Source: a virus
Length of the DNA stretch: 53,800 bases
Virus record (IMG/VR): IMGVR_UViG_3300031963_000202
Span: 1-53,800 of that record
Reading direction: 5' to 3' (one strand)
Shown one piece after another: positions 34,150 to 41,099 of the stretch (its first letter is position 1; every line of letters begins with the position of its first letter). The notes below the pieces were generated by a model, which saw only the letters and a program-made list of their open reading frames with translations, was not told the origin of the DNA and did not search any database. A program made the translations under genes and the position numbers.

Positions 34150-34442
34150 AGGGCTGGCGACACAACGCTAAGTGTCGTGGTTTGGATACGGAACTTTGGT
34201 TCCCCCCACGTGACAAAACTAAATATAGAAAAATAGCAGAAGTATCTAAAGGCGTATGCTTTGGTAAAGATGGTTTACCAGAGTGCCCTGTACGCAGGGA
34301 GTGCCTACTTTACTCTGACCAGATGGATGAACAGCACGGTATCTGGGGTGGCCTTAGCCACCGCGAACGTAACGCACTAAAACGTAAACTAAAAAAAGAT
34401 GGAACAACTTTAAAGGAACACCTATTTGATGATAAGGTCTAG
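34125..34442 (+). CDS. WhiB-like iron-sulfur transcription factor
   Basis: 105 residues from TTG 34125 with AGGAG five bases upstream. WhiB hallmarks are all present: WRHNAKCRG with C17, C45, and C54/C60 in ECPVRREC (four cluster ligands), then GIWGGLSHRER near 72-82 and a basic C-terminus (NALKRKLKK). WhiB proteins occur in actinobacteria and their phages and act with the main sigma factor. It probably redirects host transcription. It is the strongest host marker in the window. Confidence 0.93.
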   Translation: MFNDAGHVEGWRHNAKCRGLDTELWFPPRDKTKYRKIAEVSKGVCFGKDGLPECPVRRECLLYSDQMDEQHGIWGGLSHRERNALKRKLKKDGTTLKEHLFDDKV

Positions 34443-34444
34443 GG

Positions 34445-35302
34445 ATGAAAGCATCGAAACCACAAGAAGTAACAGGGGCACTAAAGGCGTTTGTCAACGT
34501 GTCTAGAAAAAAAACACGCGTACTAGGTTCCTTGGAAAGACATTTAATATCAAGGCCTAAAGACCAAAGCCGTCGTACCGACGTGCTTCATCCCTCTGAC
34601 ATGGTTAAAAAAGAGTGGTGCCACAGAGCTTCTTACTACCATTTAATGGGTAAGGCACCAGTATCTAATCGCACTATGACTTTGCGTACAGCATCTATCT
34701 TTGCCGAAGGTCATGCTATCCACGCTAAGTGGCAGAAGTGGTTCCAGGAAATGGGAACGCTGTACGGTAAGTGGTACTGCATTGAGTGTGGAGAGATGTT
34801 CTGGGGCGGTTCAGATTGCCACGAGGGCCCATTAGATTATCGAGAAGTCCCACTGTTTTATGAGCCGTTGAGAATCTATGGTCACTCAGATGGCCTACTC
34901 GTAAACTTGGGCGAGCCATTGATGCTAGAGATTAAGTCTATTGGTGCTGGAACTATCCGTTGGGAAGACCCGTCGTTGTTCATGGAACACAACGGGGACC
35001 TAGACAAGATGTTTGCAGCAATTAAGGCTCCGTTTGAGTCTCACATTAATCAGGTGCAGATATACATGAAGCTTGCAGAATTACTTAACCTAGAGTATGT
35101 TCCGCAAGAGGCCGTAATCATCTACGAGAATAAGGCATCACAAGAACCTAAAGAGTTCGTGATACCAAAGAGTGATTTCTCGATTGCACCGTTGTTTGAG
35201 GCAGCTGCTAAGATTGTAGAAGCAGTGAAGAACCAAACACCACCAGCGTGCAATATTGATGGTTGGGGTAATTGCGAGCGATGCGGAGGATACAATGACT
35301 GA
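34445..35302 (+). CDS. Cas4/RecB-like exonuclease
   Basis: 285 residues. Nuclease motifs: IYGHSDGLLV near 146-155, LMLEIKSIG near 160-168, HINQVQIYMKLAEL for the Gln motif. One Cys at about 59 (EWCHRAS) and a C-terminal cluster (CNIDGWGNCERC near 272-283) fit the iron-sulfur Cas4/AddB arrangement. An extra Cys pair (CIECGEMFWGG) lies in the middle. No CRISPR array is seen; such phage proteins usually work in recombination or DNA degradation. Confidence 0.85.
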   Translation: MKASKPQEVTGALKAFVNVSRKKTRVLGSLERHLISRPKDQSRRTDVLHPSDMVKKEWCHRASYYHLMGKAPVSNRTMTLRTASIFAEGHAIHAKWQKWFQEMGTLYGKWYCIECGEMFWGGSDCHEGPLDYREVPLFYEPLRIYGHSDGLLVNLGEPLMLEIKSIGAGTIRWEDPSLFMEHNGDLDKMFAAIKAPFESHINQVQIYMKLAELLNLEYVPQEAVIIYENKASQEPKEFVIPKSDFSIAPLFEAAAKIVEAVKNQTPPACNIDGWGNCERCGGYND

Positions 35303-35789
35303 ACTATCAGCTACAGGTATAAGCGAACAGGTATTAAAACAACTAGAAGAGCAGGGCTTACCTTTTAAGCGCTCGCTTAAACTAGAGTTGCCAGACTTCC
35401 CCAGTGATATCACATTAGTAGATGACACCGAGCTTATGGGTATGGCAAGCAAGTATATTGAGAACATGAACTTCCTTCGTACTCAGGCTGCTTGCGCTGA
35501 GTTGGCTGAGATGGAGGCCGAGGCTTTCTATAGCGAGTCTGTAAATGCTGGATTGCTATCCAAGACCTCAGGTAAAGCCTCAGAAAAAGCCACGCTACTT
35601 AGAGCTCAGGTAGAAGCAGAGCCAGAGGTCAAGGCACTTTCAGATGCTTACTCTTATGCCCGCGCCTATCACAAGATGGTTCGCACCTACCTAGATAACA
35701 TTGAGCGGTACTACTCACTGACTAGCCGTGAACTAACACGTAGAACATCTAGCGGCCGTGTCACTGGGTTTAACAGGTATGCCCCTTAA
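35295..35789 (+). CDS. Unknown helical protein of the recombination operon
   Basis: 164 residues from ATG 35295, with GGAGGA upstream; it overlaps the exonuclease gene by eight bases. The protein is helical, and the C-terminus (AYHKMVRTYLDNIERYYSLT, then SRELTRRTSSGR) recalls the end of UvsY-like recombination mediators in size and charge, but that is a weak likeness. Position between exonuclease and resolvase supports a recombination role. Not recognised with confidence. Confidence 0.65.
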   Translation: MTELSATGISEQVLKQLEEQGLPFKRSLKLELPDFPSDITLVDDTELMGMASKYIENMNFLRTQAACAELAEMEAEAFYSESVNAGLLSKTSGKASEKATLLRAQVEAEPEVKALSDAYSYARAYHKMVRTYLDNIERYYSLTSRELTRRTSSGRVTGFNRYAP

Positions 35790-36324
35790 AAAAATTGAAG
35801 GAGGACTGGACCTCACCGACAGTAGCCCAGTTTACTTAGGTATAGACCAGTCCTTTACAGGATTTGCCATGTGTGCGTATAAAGACAATACGTATTACGC
35901 AGAGGTATACAAGTCAACTAATAAAGGAATGCCACGTATGTTAGATATACGTGCGTTTATTCGTGATTGGATATCTAGGGTAGAAATCCTTGATGTAGCC
36001 ATGGAGGGCTACGCAATGGGAGCCAAGGGCAAGGTATTTCATCTAGGAGAGCTTGGTGGCCTAGTTAAGATGGAGTTGGCAGATATTGACAAGTACCCAC
36101 TAATAATCCCACCAACCACGCTTAAGAAGTACGTAACTGGCGCTGGTTCAGGTCAGAAGAACCAGATGATTTTGCATACCTACAAAAAGTGGGGCCAGAC
36201 GTTTACCGACGACAACGCCTGTGATGCGTATGGGCTTGCGCGGCTATGCTCAGGGGATGGTACGCTTGCGTATGAAAAGGCTGTTTACCAACAAGTACAG
36301 AGCCCAGACTATCGGGAGATTTAA
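35779..36324 (+). CDS. RuvC-like Holliday junction resolvase
   Basis: 181 residues from ATG 35779 (GTG 35758 in frame is an alternative; neither has a good ribosome site, and the start overlaps the upstream gene by 11 bases). The RNase H-like fold shows LGIDQSFTGFAM with Asp23, DVAMEGYAMGAKGKVFHLGE with Glu76, and TDDNACDAYGLARL near 145-158 for the last acidic pair. Such enzymes cut four-way junctions during recombination or before packaging. Confidence 0.85.
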   Translation: MPLKKIEGGLDLTDSSPVYLGIDQSFTGFAMCAYKDNTYYAEVYKSTNKGMPRMLDIRAFIRDWISRVEILDVAMEGYAMGAKGKVFHLGELGGLVKMELADIDKYPLIIPPTTLKKYVTGAGSGQKNQMILHTYKKWGQTFTDDNACDAYGLARLCSGDGTLAYEKAVYQQVQSPDYREI

Positions 36325-36492
36325 ATGCCAAAATACGATTTTACATGTATGAAGTGCGACCGCACTGTAGAAATGCATTTTGCATTTGATGCTACACAAC
36401 GTCCTACCTGCGATGGCTGCGGTGAATTTATGATTAAGTCGTATACACCACCATCTGTGCAGTTTAAAGGCGGAGGGTGGGGTGGCCAATGA
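36325..36492 (+). CDS. FmdB-type zinc-ribbon protein
   Basis: 55 residues, ATG directly after the resolvase stop. YDFTCMKCDRTVEM and RPTCDGCGEFMIKS give C8, C11, C29 and C32, and the tail ends GGGWGGQ. This is the FmdB-like small zinc ribbon common in actinophages and bacteria. Its precise role is unknown; a regulatory function is proposed for the bacterial family. It overlaps the next gene by four bases. Confidence 0.85.
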   Translation: MPKYDFTCMKCDRTVEMHFAFDATQRPTCDGCGEFMIKSYTPPSVQFKGGGWGGQ

Positions 36493-36674
36493 CCAAACTT
36501 ATGTTTCCAGGTATGTATAACATTGGAACTGATTTACCAGTATTAGTAGCTGATGATGACTTTATTGAGCATCTTCACGAAGAGGGTTTTGACCATACTA
36601 TAGATATTAACGACCTTATATTTGAGTGGATTGACTGGGCTAAGGAGAACATCGATGAGCAAAACACAAGATAA
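36489..36674 (+). CDS. Small acidic protein, unknown
   Basis: 61 residues from ATG 36489 (ATGA overlap with the stop before). Acidic throughout (VADDDFIEHLHEEGFD and IFEWIDWAKENIDEQN), no Cys. No motif recognised. Part of the tightly packed operon. Confidence 0.65.
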   Translation: MTKLMFPGMYNIGTDLPVLVADDDFIEHLHEEGFDHTIDINDLIFEWIDWAKENIDEQNTR

Positions 36675-36903
36675 AAGAGCACAGCGTAAAGCAGAAGCAG
36701 CAGCTTTTGTTAAACAGCGTCGACTACAGGAACTCCAGGTCCTAGAAGCTCAGTTTGCTTATGGTTTAAAACTATATGAAGAAGGTAAAGATAAACTATC
36801 TGCAGAAGAGATTGAGCAGATGGAAGAGTCAAAAAACAAGTTTACGGAAACCCTATTCCGATTTAAAAAGGAGCACGGCCTTGCCGAAAACACACAAGGA
36901 TAA
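36655..36903 (+). CDS. Coiled-coil-type small protein, unknown
   Basis: 82 residues from ATG 36655, with AAGGAG upstream and a 20-base overlap with the previous gene. Almost entirely helical and charged (RKAEAAAFVKQRRLQELQVL), probably a coiled coil. No function recognised. Confidence 0.7.
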   Translation: MSKTQDKRAQRKAEAAAFVKQRRLQELQVLEAQFAYGLKLYEEGKDKLSAEEIEQMEESKNKFTETLFRFKKEHGLAENTQG

Positions 36904-37108
36904 AGACCTTATCGAAGATGGTTGGATGACCATCGATGAATTTATGGCAAGGCTGACCCCAGGACTTACAGAGTATTTAAAGTCTAACTGGGGCATGGGC
37001 GGGGAAACCGCCCTTCATCACCCTACAGATTTGTTTACAACGGCTTCAATTTATATGGATATAGCCTATCGAGTATCTAACGACTTCCTAGACTGCAAAC
37101 ATGACTAA
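36881..37108 (+). CDS. Small protein, unknown
   Basis: 75 residues from TTG 36881, chosen for AAGGAG about nine bases upstream; ATG 36776 in the same frame would put a poor, basic N-terminus in front. The protein has a helical middle (DEFMARLTPGLTEYLKSNWG) and one Cys near the end. It overlaps both neighbours. Not recognised. Confidence 0.6.
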   Translation: MPKTHKDKDLIEDGWMTIDEFMARLTPGLTEYLKSNWGMGGETALHHPTDLFTTASIYMDIAYRVSNDFLDCKHD

Positions 37109-37322
37109 AAGTATTAGAGAGCTAAAGCCCGATTTTAGTGGGTCTATGGCCTATGAAAACCAGGTTTTACATGAGTGCCCTGTCTGTGACTCGGGTCTTT
37201 GGAACATAAAAGCCAGCTTTCAAGACTATGAGATATCCCAATATTTACTGGATATGGAGTGCTCCATCTGTGGGACTTACGCCAAGGCCCCTACCCCTTT
37301 AGACAGACCAAATTTAATTTAG
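37101..37322 (+). CDS. Zinc-ribbon protein
   Basis: 73 residues with two Cys pairs, C26/C29 (HECPVCDSG) and C54/C57 (MECSICGTY), separated by a beta-rich middle. A typical small zinc ribbon. Last gene of the operon. Function unknown. Confidence 0.75.
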   Translation: MTKSIRELKPDFSGSMAYENQVLHECPVCDSGLWNIKASFQDYEISQYLLDMECSICGTYAKAPTPLDRPNLI

Positions 37323-37331
37323 AATAGATAA

Positions 37332-37371
37332 TTAATACTCCGATAACAAGTACCACTAATAGGAGTATTAA
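37332..37371 (+). promoter_or_regulatory. 10-base inverted repeat that buries the ribosome site of the SpoVS-like gene
   Basis: TTAATACTCC (37332-37341) is the exact complement of GGAGTATTAA (37362-37371), which ends at the base before ATG 37372 and includes the Shine-Dalgarno GGAG. In the RNA the site would be fully paired. The right-hand part resembles the leader of 8067 (TAATAGGAGTAT). Confidence 0.65.
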
Positions 37372-37653
37372 ATGTCAGAAGAACAAAAAGACGACCAGGT
37401 TCTACGCGTAAGCGCGGGGTCTAACCCACAAGCCGTAGCATCAGCCATTGCTCATAGTATCTATGAGACCCGTGCCTGCAAGATTCGTGCGGTAGGAGCT
37501 GGGGCTATCAACCAGGCCGTGAAGGCCATCGCCATTGCACGTGGGTACACAGCCCCTAGAGGCATGGATTTAATCTGTATTCCAGGATTTACGAGCATTG
37601 AAAGCCATGACGGCCAGATATCAGCCATTATCTTCGATGTCAGTGCACGTTAA
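37372..37653 (+). CDS. SpoVS-like protein (Alba-type fold)
   Basis: 93 residues. LRVSAGSNPQAVASAIAHSI, CKIRAVGAGAINQAVKAIAI and GYTAPRGMDLICIPGF match stage V sporulation protein S, a small Alba-like fold. In bacteria it affects sporulation and division; in phages its role is not known. The fold can bind nucleic acid, so it could regulate its own leader, which hides the ribosome site in a 10-base stem. That is inference. Confidence 0.85.
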   Translation: MSEEQKDDQVLRVSAGSNPQAVASAIAHSIYETRACKIRAVGAGAINQAVKAIAIARGYTAPRGMDLICIPGFTSIESHDGQISAIIFDVSAR

Positions 37654-37712
37654 CCCTGTATTTCCCAAGTAAATACTTTACCCTTTTTATACCTTCGGCC
37701 AAAGGATTGTAA

Positions 37713-38054
37713 ATGACAAAAGATACATCAAAGAACTCGGCGCCCCTAGCTCCGACTTCATCCTCCGCATCTAATGCGACGGGCGCAAAGCCAGCTAAAG
37801 TAGCTAAAGCCTTGAAAGGCACATTAGTTAAGAAGACTGGTAACGCCAAGGGAGCAACAGACCCATACAAGCAAGCAAAGCCTTCTCGCAGCTTCGTAAC
37901 TGCGACTGGTGGAGCTCGCTACGGTATTAAGGTCAACTTCCAGAAGACAACTGCACCAGAAGCGACATCCACCCAGGCAAATGGGCGTATCATTGCTCCT
38001 GCTGTGAATCGTGTAAAGCCAAACTTCTCTGATGGTACGGCTGACCACAACTAA
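37713..38054 (+). CDS. Ala/Lys/Thr-rich protein, unknown
   Basis: 113 residues, low complexity in the first half (SAPLAPTSSSASNATGAKPA) and basic after it (KGTLVKKTGNAKGATDPYKQ). The second half (FVTATGGARYGIKVNFQ) is more ordered. It is followed by a strong terminator. Function unknown; basic and disordered proteins of this type may bind DNA or the virion. Confidence 0.7.
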   Translation: MTKDTSKNSAPLAPTSSSASNATGAKPAKVAKALKGTLVKKTGNAKGATDPYKQAKPSRSFVTATGGARYGIKVNFQKTTAPEATSTQANGRIIAPAVNRVKPNFSDGTADHN

Positions 38055-38067
38055 AACTGAATAGCGC

Positions 38068-38098
38068 AAAAGCCCCCTGGCACGTACAGGGGGCTTTT
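38068..38098 (+). terminator. Rho-independent terminator
   Basis: GCCCCCTG (38072-38079) pairs with CAGGGGGC (38087-38094), extended by AAAA on the left and TTTT on the right. It could work in both directions. Confidence 0.92.
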
Positions 38099-38132
38099 GG
38101 CATTTATGGGAATAATCTAATTTAGATTGCGT

Positions 38133-38196
38133 TACAATAGTGTTGACCGCTCACTCGGAGGGTCACAAAAAGTTATATCGTCTAAGGAGATATATT
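38133..38196 (+). promoter_or_regulatory. Hsp20 leader: -10 TACAAT and a hairpin around the ribosome site
   Basis: TACAAT (38133-38138) could start a transcript near 38145. The leader has TGACC/GGTCA (38144-38148 with 38161-38165) and a second hairpin, TATATC (38174-38179) with GATATA (38189-38194), whose loop carries AAGGA just before ATG 38197. A weak, AT-rich stem at the start of a small heat-shock gene is the layout of an RNA thermometer. Confidence 0.5.
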
Positions 38197-38718
38197 ATGG
38201 CTTCAGGCTACATCAATGGCGGCTATCCAAAAGGTTCACCTCACGAACCATGGGATAAGCCTAAAACAGTTCAGCAATTCCAAACACTAAAACCAACCAT
38301 CCAAGACCCCTTTTCAGCGTTGCAAAATATGCTGTCGCCGTGGACTTTTGGGTTTGACCGTCAACTAGATATGTTTAAAGAGCTAGAAGACGCACGTATT
38401 AAAAGCACTTATCCACCCTACAATATTAAGCATCTGCCCGATGATAAGGCGCAGATTGAGCTTGCTATTGCGGGGTTCAAGAAGGATGATGTTAAGATTA
38501 CGTACAAAGAGAACATCATCACCGTTGAGGGCAACCGCGGAGAGGACGACGCTGACTACGCATACAAGGGTATTGCAGCACGTAACTTCGTACAGAAGTT
38601 TGCCATTGCGGATGACGTTATCGTAGGAGATGCAAAGCTTGAGGATGGTTTCCTAACCATTTCCCTAGAGCGTATCATCCCCGAAGAGAAGAAAGAAAAA
38701 GTAGTTAAAATTAAGTAG
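38197..38718 (+). CDS. Small heat-shock protein (Hsp20 family)
   Basis: 173 residues from ATG 38197 with a strong AAGGAG site (upstream codons in frame are probably untranslated). The alpha-crystallin domain spans about 75-165: PYNIKHLPDDKAQIELAIAG, FKKDDVKITYKENIITVEGN, then FVQKFAIADDVIV and LEDGFLTISLERIIP. Residues 1-70 are the variable arm. It is a holdase chaperone, found in T4-type and cyanophages too, where it may stabilise virion proteins. Confidence 0.92.
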   Translation: MASGYINGGYPKGSPHEPWDKPKTVQQFQTLKPTIQDPFSALQNMLSPWTFGFDRQLDMFKELEDARIKSTYPPYNIKHLPDDKAQIELAIAGFKKDDVKITYKENIITVEGNRGEDDADYAYKGIAARNFVQKFAIADDVIVGDAKLEDGFLTISLERIIPEEKKEKVVKIK

Positions 38719-38719
38719 G

Positions 38720-38739
38720 ACTATAACCCAGGTTATAGT
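38720..38739 (+). repeat. 20-base palindrome
   Basis: ACTATAACC (38720-38728), CA, GGTTATAGT (38731-38739): a perfect nine-base inverted repeat that starts two bases after the Hsp20 stop. It may act as a small hairpin or an operator for the downstream promoter. Confidence 0.6.
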
Positions 38740-38746
38740 GCGACTC

Positions 38747-38768
38747 CACTGACGTCCACTGACGTCCA
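38747..38768 (+). repeat. Tandem 10-base repeat
   Basis: CCACTGACGT occurs twice in a row, followed by CCA, between the palindrome and the terminator. Non-coding. Confidence 0.7.
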
Positions 38769-38793
38769 CCTTGCAATCACGATAACAAGGTCA

Positions 38794-38824
38794 AACACCC
38801 ACGATAAAAATCGTGGGTGTTTTG
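38794..38824 (+). terminator. Rho-independent terminator
   Basis: AACACCCACGA (38794-38804) pairs with TCGTGGGTGTT (38811-38821), followed by TTTG. An 11-base perfect stem that ends the Hsp20 unit. Together with the palindrome and the tandem repeat it fills the 172-base gap before 38891, which holds no gene. Confidence 0.9.
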
Positions 38825-38890
38825 CTATACAAACACCTTATGTGTGATAGGCTATTGGACGGAATCATCCTTTAATCAGAGAGAGGTCGT

Positions 38891-39148
38891 ATGCCAAAGG
38901 ATACAGTAGGGTCTATATTAGATGGGTTTATTGCTGATGCAAAACTTCCAAAAAAATGTAAGACACAGAAGTGGGTAATTACATTATCTAAAGATGACCA
39001 AGAAAAATTTAATAGCCTAAAAAATGAAAATAGAAGCGTAGATATTAAGAACCTATTTGAAGCGTTGCAAGAAGCTGGCGTCAATTTACCTATGGGACTT
39101 ACTGCCTTTCGCTCACACTTTAAGGAGTATTGCACATGCCAGAAGTAA
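38891..39148 (+). CDS. Small helix-rich protein, unknown
   Basis: 85 residues with AGAGAGG upstream. TQKWVITLSKDDQEKFNSLK, then VDIKNLFEALQEAGVNLPMG and LTAFRSHFKEYC suggest a compact helical, possibly winged-helix DNA-binding unit. Three Cys. It is the first gene after a terminator and overlaps the phosphoesterase by 13 bases. Function not recognised. Confidence 0.65.
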   Translation: MPKDTVGSILDGFIADAKLPKKCKTQKWVITLSKDDQEKFNSLKNENRSVDIKNLFEALQEAGVNLPMGLTAFRSHFKEYCTCQK

Positions 39149-40155
39149 ATGAAACGTTATCATCCATATTTGATAGGGTTGCTATTAAGTCTAAAACTGA
39201 TTGGTCCTGGCCACCAATTCAACCAGCAAAACCTACAGTAATTAAGCCTGCTACTTATAAAGAGCGCAAAGGTAAAAAAGATGGACGACTAATTATGTTC
39301 GTCCCAGACCCACAGATTGGGTACCGTAAATACGAAGATGGAACAATGGACCCATTCCATGATGAAGCGGCAATTGAGGTTCATTTTCAACTACTAGCGT
39401 ACTTGGAAGAGAAGTACGGTGTAGATGAGATTATTCACTTAGGTGATTATCTAGACCTACCAACAATGGGTAAGTACGCACAAGAAGAAATGTTTGCACA
39501 CACTGTGCAGCCAGCACTTGACTACGGTCATCAGCTATTGGCTAAGCAACGCGCTACCTGTCCAGATGCAAAGATTACTTTGCTAGAAGGAAACCACGAC
39601 TGTCGTATGCAGCGTTATGTAGTAATGAACGCCATGGCATCAAAAGGTATTAAACGAGCTAACGCCACCCCAGATGAGTGGCCTGTAATGTCTATTCAAT
39701 ACCTACTCCGTCTTGAAGAACTTAATGTTAACTACGTGGGTGCCTACCCAGCGGGCGAGTACTGGATTACTCCACACCTTCGCGCTATCCACGGAACCAC
39801 CGTCCGTTCCAATGGTTCAACAGCTTCAGCGTATGTAAACAAGAATCCACACGTTTCCACAGTATTTGGTCACGCACACCGTCAGGAACTTCAGTACAAG
39901 ACTGTGGCTAATGGCGACGGCCCTATCCGCTCAGTATCAGGTTCCCCAGGTTGCCTATGCCGTGTAGATGGCGCAGTTCCTTCCTATGGTTCTGGGTTAA
40001 ACGACAACGGTCGTCCAGTAAAGCACTGGGAAGACTGGCAACAGGGCGTTATGATTGGCTGGGTAAGACCAGACGATTCCTTTACTTTGCAGCCAATTCA
40101 CATTATGGATGGCTGGACCCTTTACGAAGGCCACGAGTTTAAGGCGTCCAACTAA
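39136..40155 (+). CDS. Calcineurin-like metallophosphoesterase
   Basis: 339 residues from ATG 39136 (AAGGAG eight bases upstream). Metal-binding motifs in order: FVPDPQIGY (58-60 region), IHLGDYLDLP near 97-106, LLEGNHDCRM near 149-158 and VFGHAHRQEL near 245-254. These hydrolases act on nucleic acids, nucleotides or phosphoproteins; the phage substrate is unknown. No nearby partner such as an SbcC-like ATPase is encoded. Confidence 0.88.
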   Translation: MPEVNETLSSIFDRVAIKSKTDWSWPPIQPAKPTVIKPATYKERKGKKDGRLIMFVPDPQIGYRKYEDGTMDPFHDEAAIEVHFQLLAYLEEKYGVDEIIHLGDYLDLPTMGKYAQEEMFAHTVQPALDYGHQLLAKQRATCPDAKITLLEGNHDCRMQRYVVMNAMASKGIKRANATPDEWPVMSIQYLLRLEELNVNYVGAYPAGEYWITPHLRAIHGTTVRSNGSTASAYVNKNPHVSTVFGHAHRQELQYKTVANGDGPIRSVSGSPGCLCRVDGAVPSYGSGLNDNGRPVKHWEDWQQGVMIGWVRPDDSFTLQPIHIMDGWTLYEGHEFKASN

Positions 40156-40166
40156 CCTACTAGGCG

Positions 40167-40178
40167 TATCATTTAGGT
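40167..40178 (+). promoter_or_regulatory. Candidate leaderless promoter: -10 TATCAT six bases before ATG
   Basis: TATCAT (40167-40172) is followed by TTAGGT and ATG 40179, with no well-spaced ribosome site. It precedes an operon of seven overlapping or abutting genes. Confidence 0.55.
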
Positions 40179-40718
40179 ATGTCTAACCCACATCAAAATA
40201 CACAGAACCTAGGCGCCAGTGGTTTATACGGTACGTATACAAACTACGGTGGCGGTGGTGTTCCTGTTGCTCGTAATGAGCTTGATGAACTTCGGTTAGG
40301 CGTAGGTCGAGCACCACAAGCAGAATATCCAGATGGATACTTAGGCACTATCCGCACACGTCGTGATGACCGCGGTCGCCCTAACGGAGCGTCTGAAAAT
40401 GTGCTCGACTCACTTAAAGTTAGAATAGGACAGCGTTCATATCAACGTGGCGTTCACAAAGGTGAGCGCATTGACCAACAGGGTTACTACTACCCAGCTG
40501 GTCTTGAACCACATTCTGGCATTATGCGTCAAATGAATGCCGTTAAAGATGGAAACCTTTACAGAAGTCCTCGCCACGTATTTATGGCAGACATTGCACC
40601 AGCACCGCATCTACCTAATGATGGTAAGGCTGGCCCAACTGTAAAGAGCGATTCACCAATGTATGTAAACAATGCACGCCAAGACCAAATGGCACGCATG
40701 CGACCACAGTGGAAGTAA
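40179..40718 (+). CDS. Unknown protein, first of a seven-gene cluster
   Basis: 179 residues, Gly/Asn/Tyr/Arg-rich, apparently with little fixed structure at the start (TNYGGGGVPVARNELDELRL) and a patterned, basic centre (RIGQRSYQRGVHKGERIDQQ). No catalytic motif. It begins a run of small unknown genes that could be virion-associated or late host-takeover proteins. Its start follows a leaderless-type promoter. Confidence 0.7.
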   Translation: MSNPHQNTQNLGASGLYGTYTNYGGGGVPVARNELDELRLGVGRAPQAEYPDGYLGTIRTRRDDRGRPNGASENVLDSLKVRIGQRSYQRGVHKGERIDQQGYYYPAGLEPHSGIMRQMNAVKDGNLYRSPRHVFMADIAPAPHLPNDGKAGPTVKSDSPMYVNNARQDQMARMRPQWK

Positions 40719-40721
40719 AAA

Positions 40722-41099
40722 ATGCCAGGTAAATATTCAGATGGTACCTACGGTCGTAGACCGTGGACTAATGATGGGCGCAAGCCTTATCACACACCAG
40801 AAGAGGCTGCGTTTCCCCCACAGGAATACCTTGGACCTTTTCAGTCTAACCAAGACCGTTTACTTAATCAGGCGCTCGCTACTTGGACTATGAGTGGCGC
40901 AGAACTACAGGAATACGTACGACCAAACTTGCCGCAGATTAATCTATTTCCAGACCGATACGGGTATACTGATGTAGAGTTAGGTCTAGAAGATATTGTT
41001 CGTATGCCAAGAGGCAAAGAGCAGCGTGTAGAGTCTGACTTTAGCCAGACCCCTAATACTACCCAGTCTACGAGCCGCAACACGTTAGGAAACGTATGA
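40722..41099 (+). CDS. Unknown protein
   Basis: 125 residues, Pro/Gln/Tyr-rich, starting MPGKYSDGTYGRRPWTNDGR. It includes PPQEYLGPFQSNQDRLLNQA and a Ser/Thr/Asn-rich tail. No motif recognised. It lies four bases after the previous gene and overlaps the next (ATGA). Confidence 0.7.
   Translation: MPGKYSDGTYGRRPWTNDGRKPYHTPEEAAFPPQEYLGPFQSNQDRLLNQALATWTMSGAELQEYVRPNLPQINLFPDRYGYTDVELGLEDIVRMPRGKEQRVESDFSQTPNTTQSTSRNTLGNV

Noticed and set aside
34445-35302. Possible CRISPR context for the Cas4-like gene
   Set aside because: No repeat-spacer array or other cas gene is present; Cas4-like nucleases are common in phage recombination operons.
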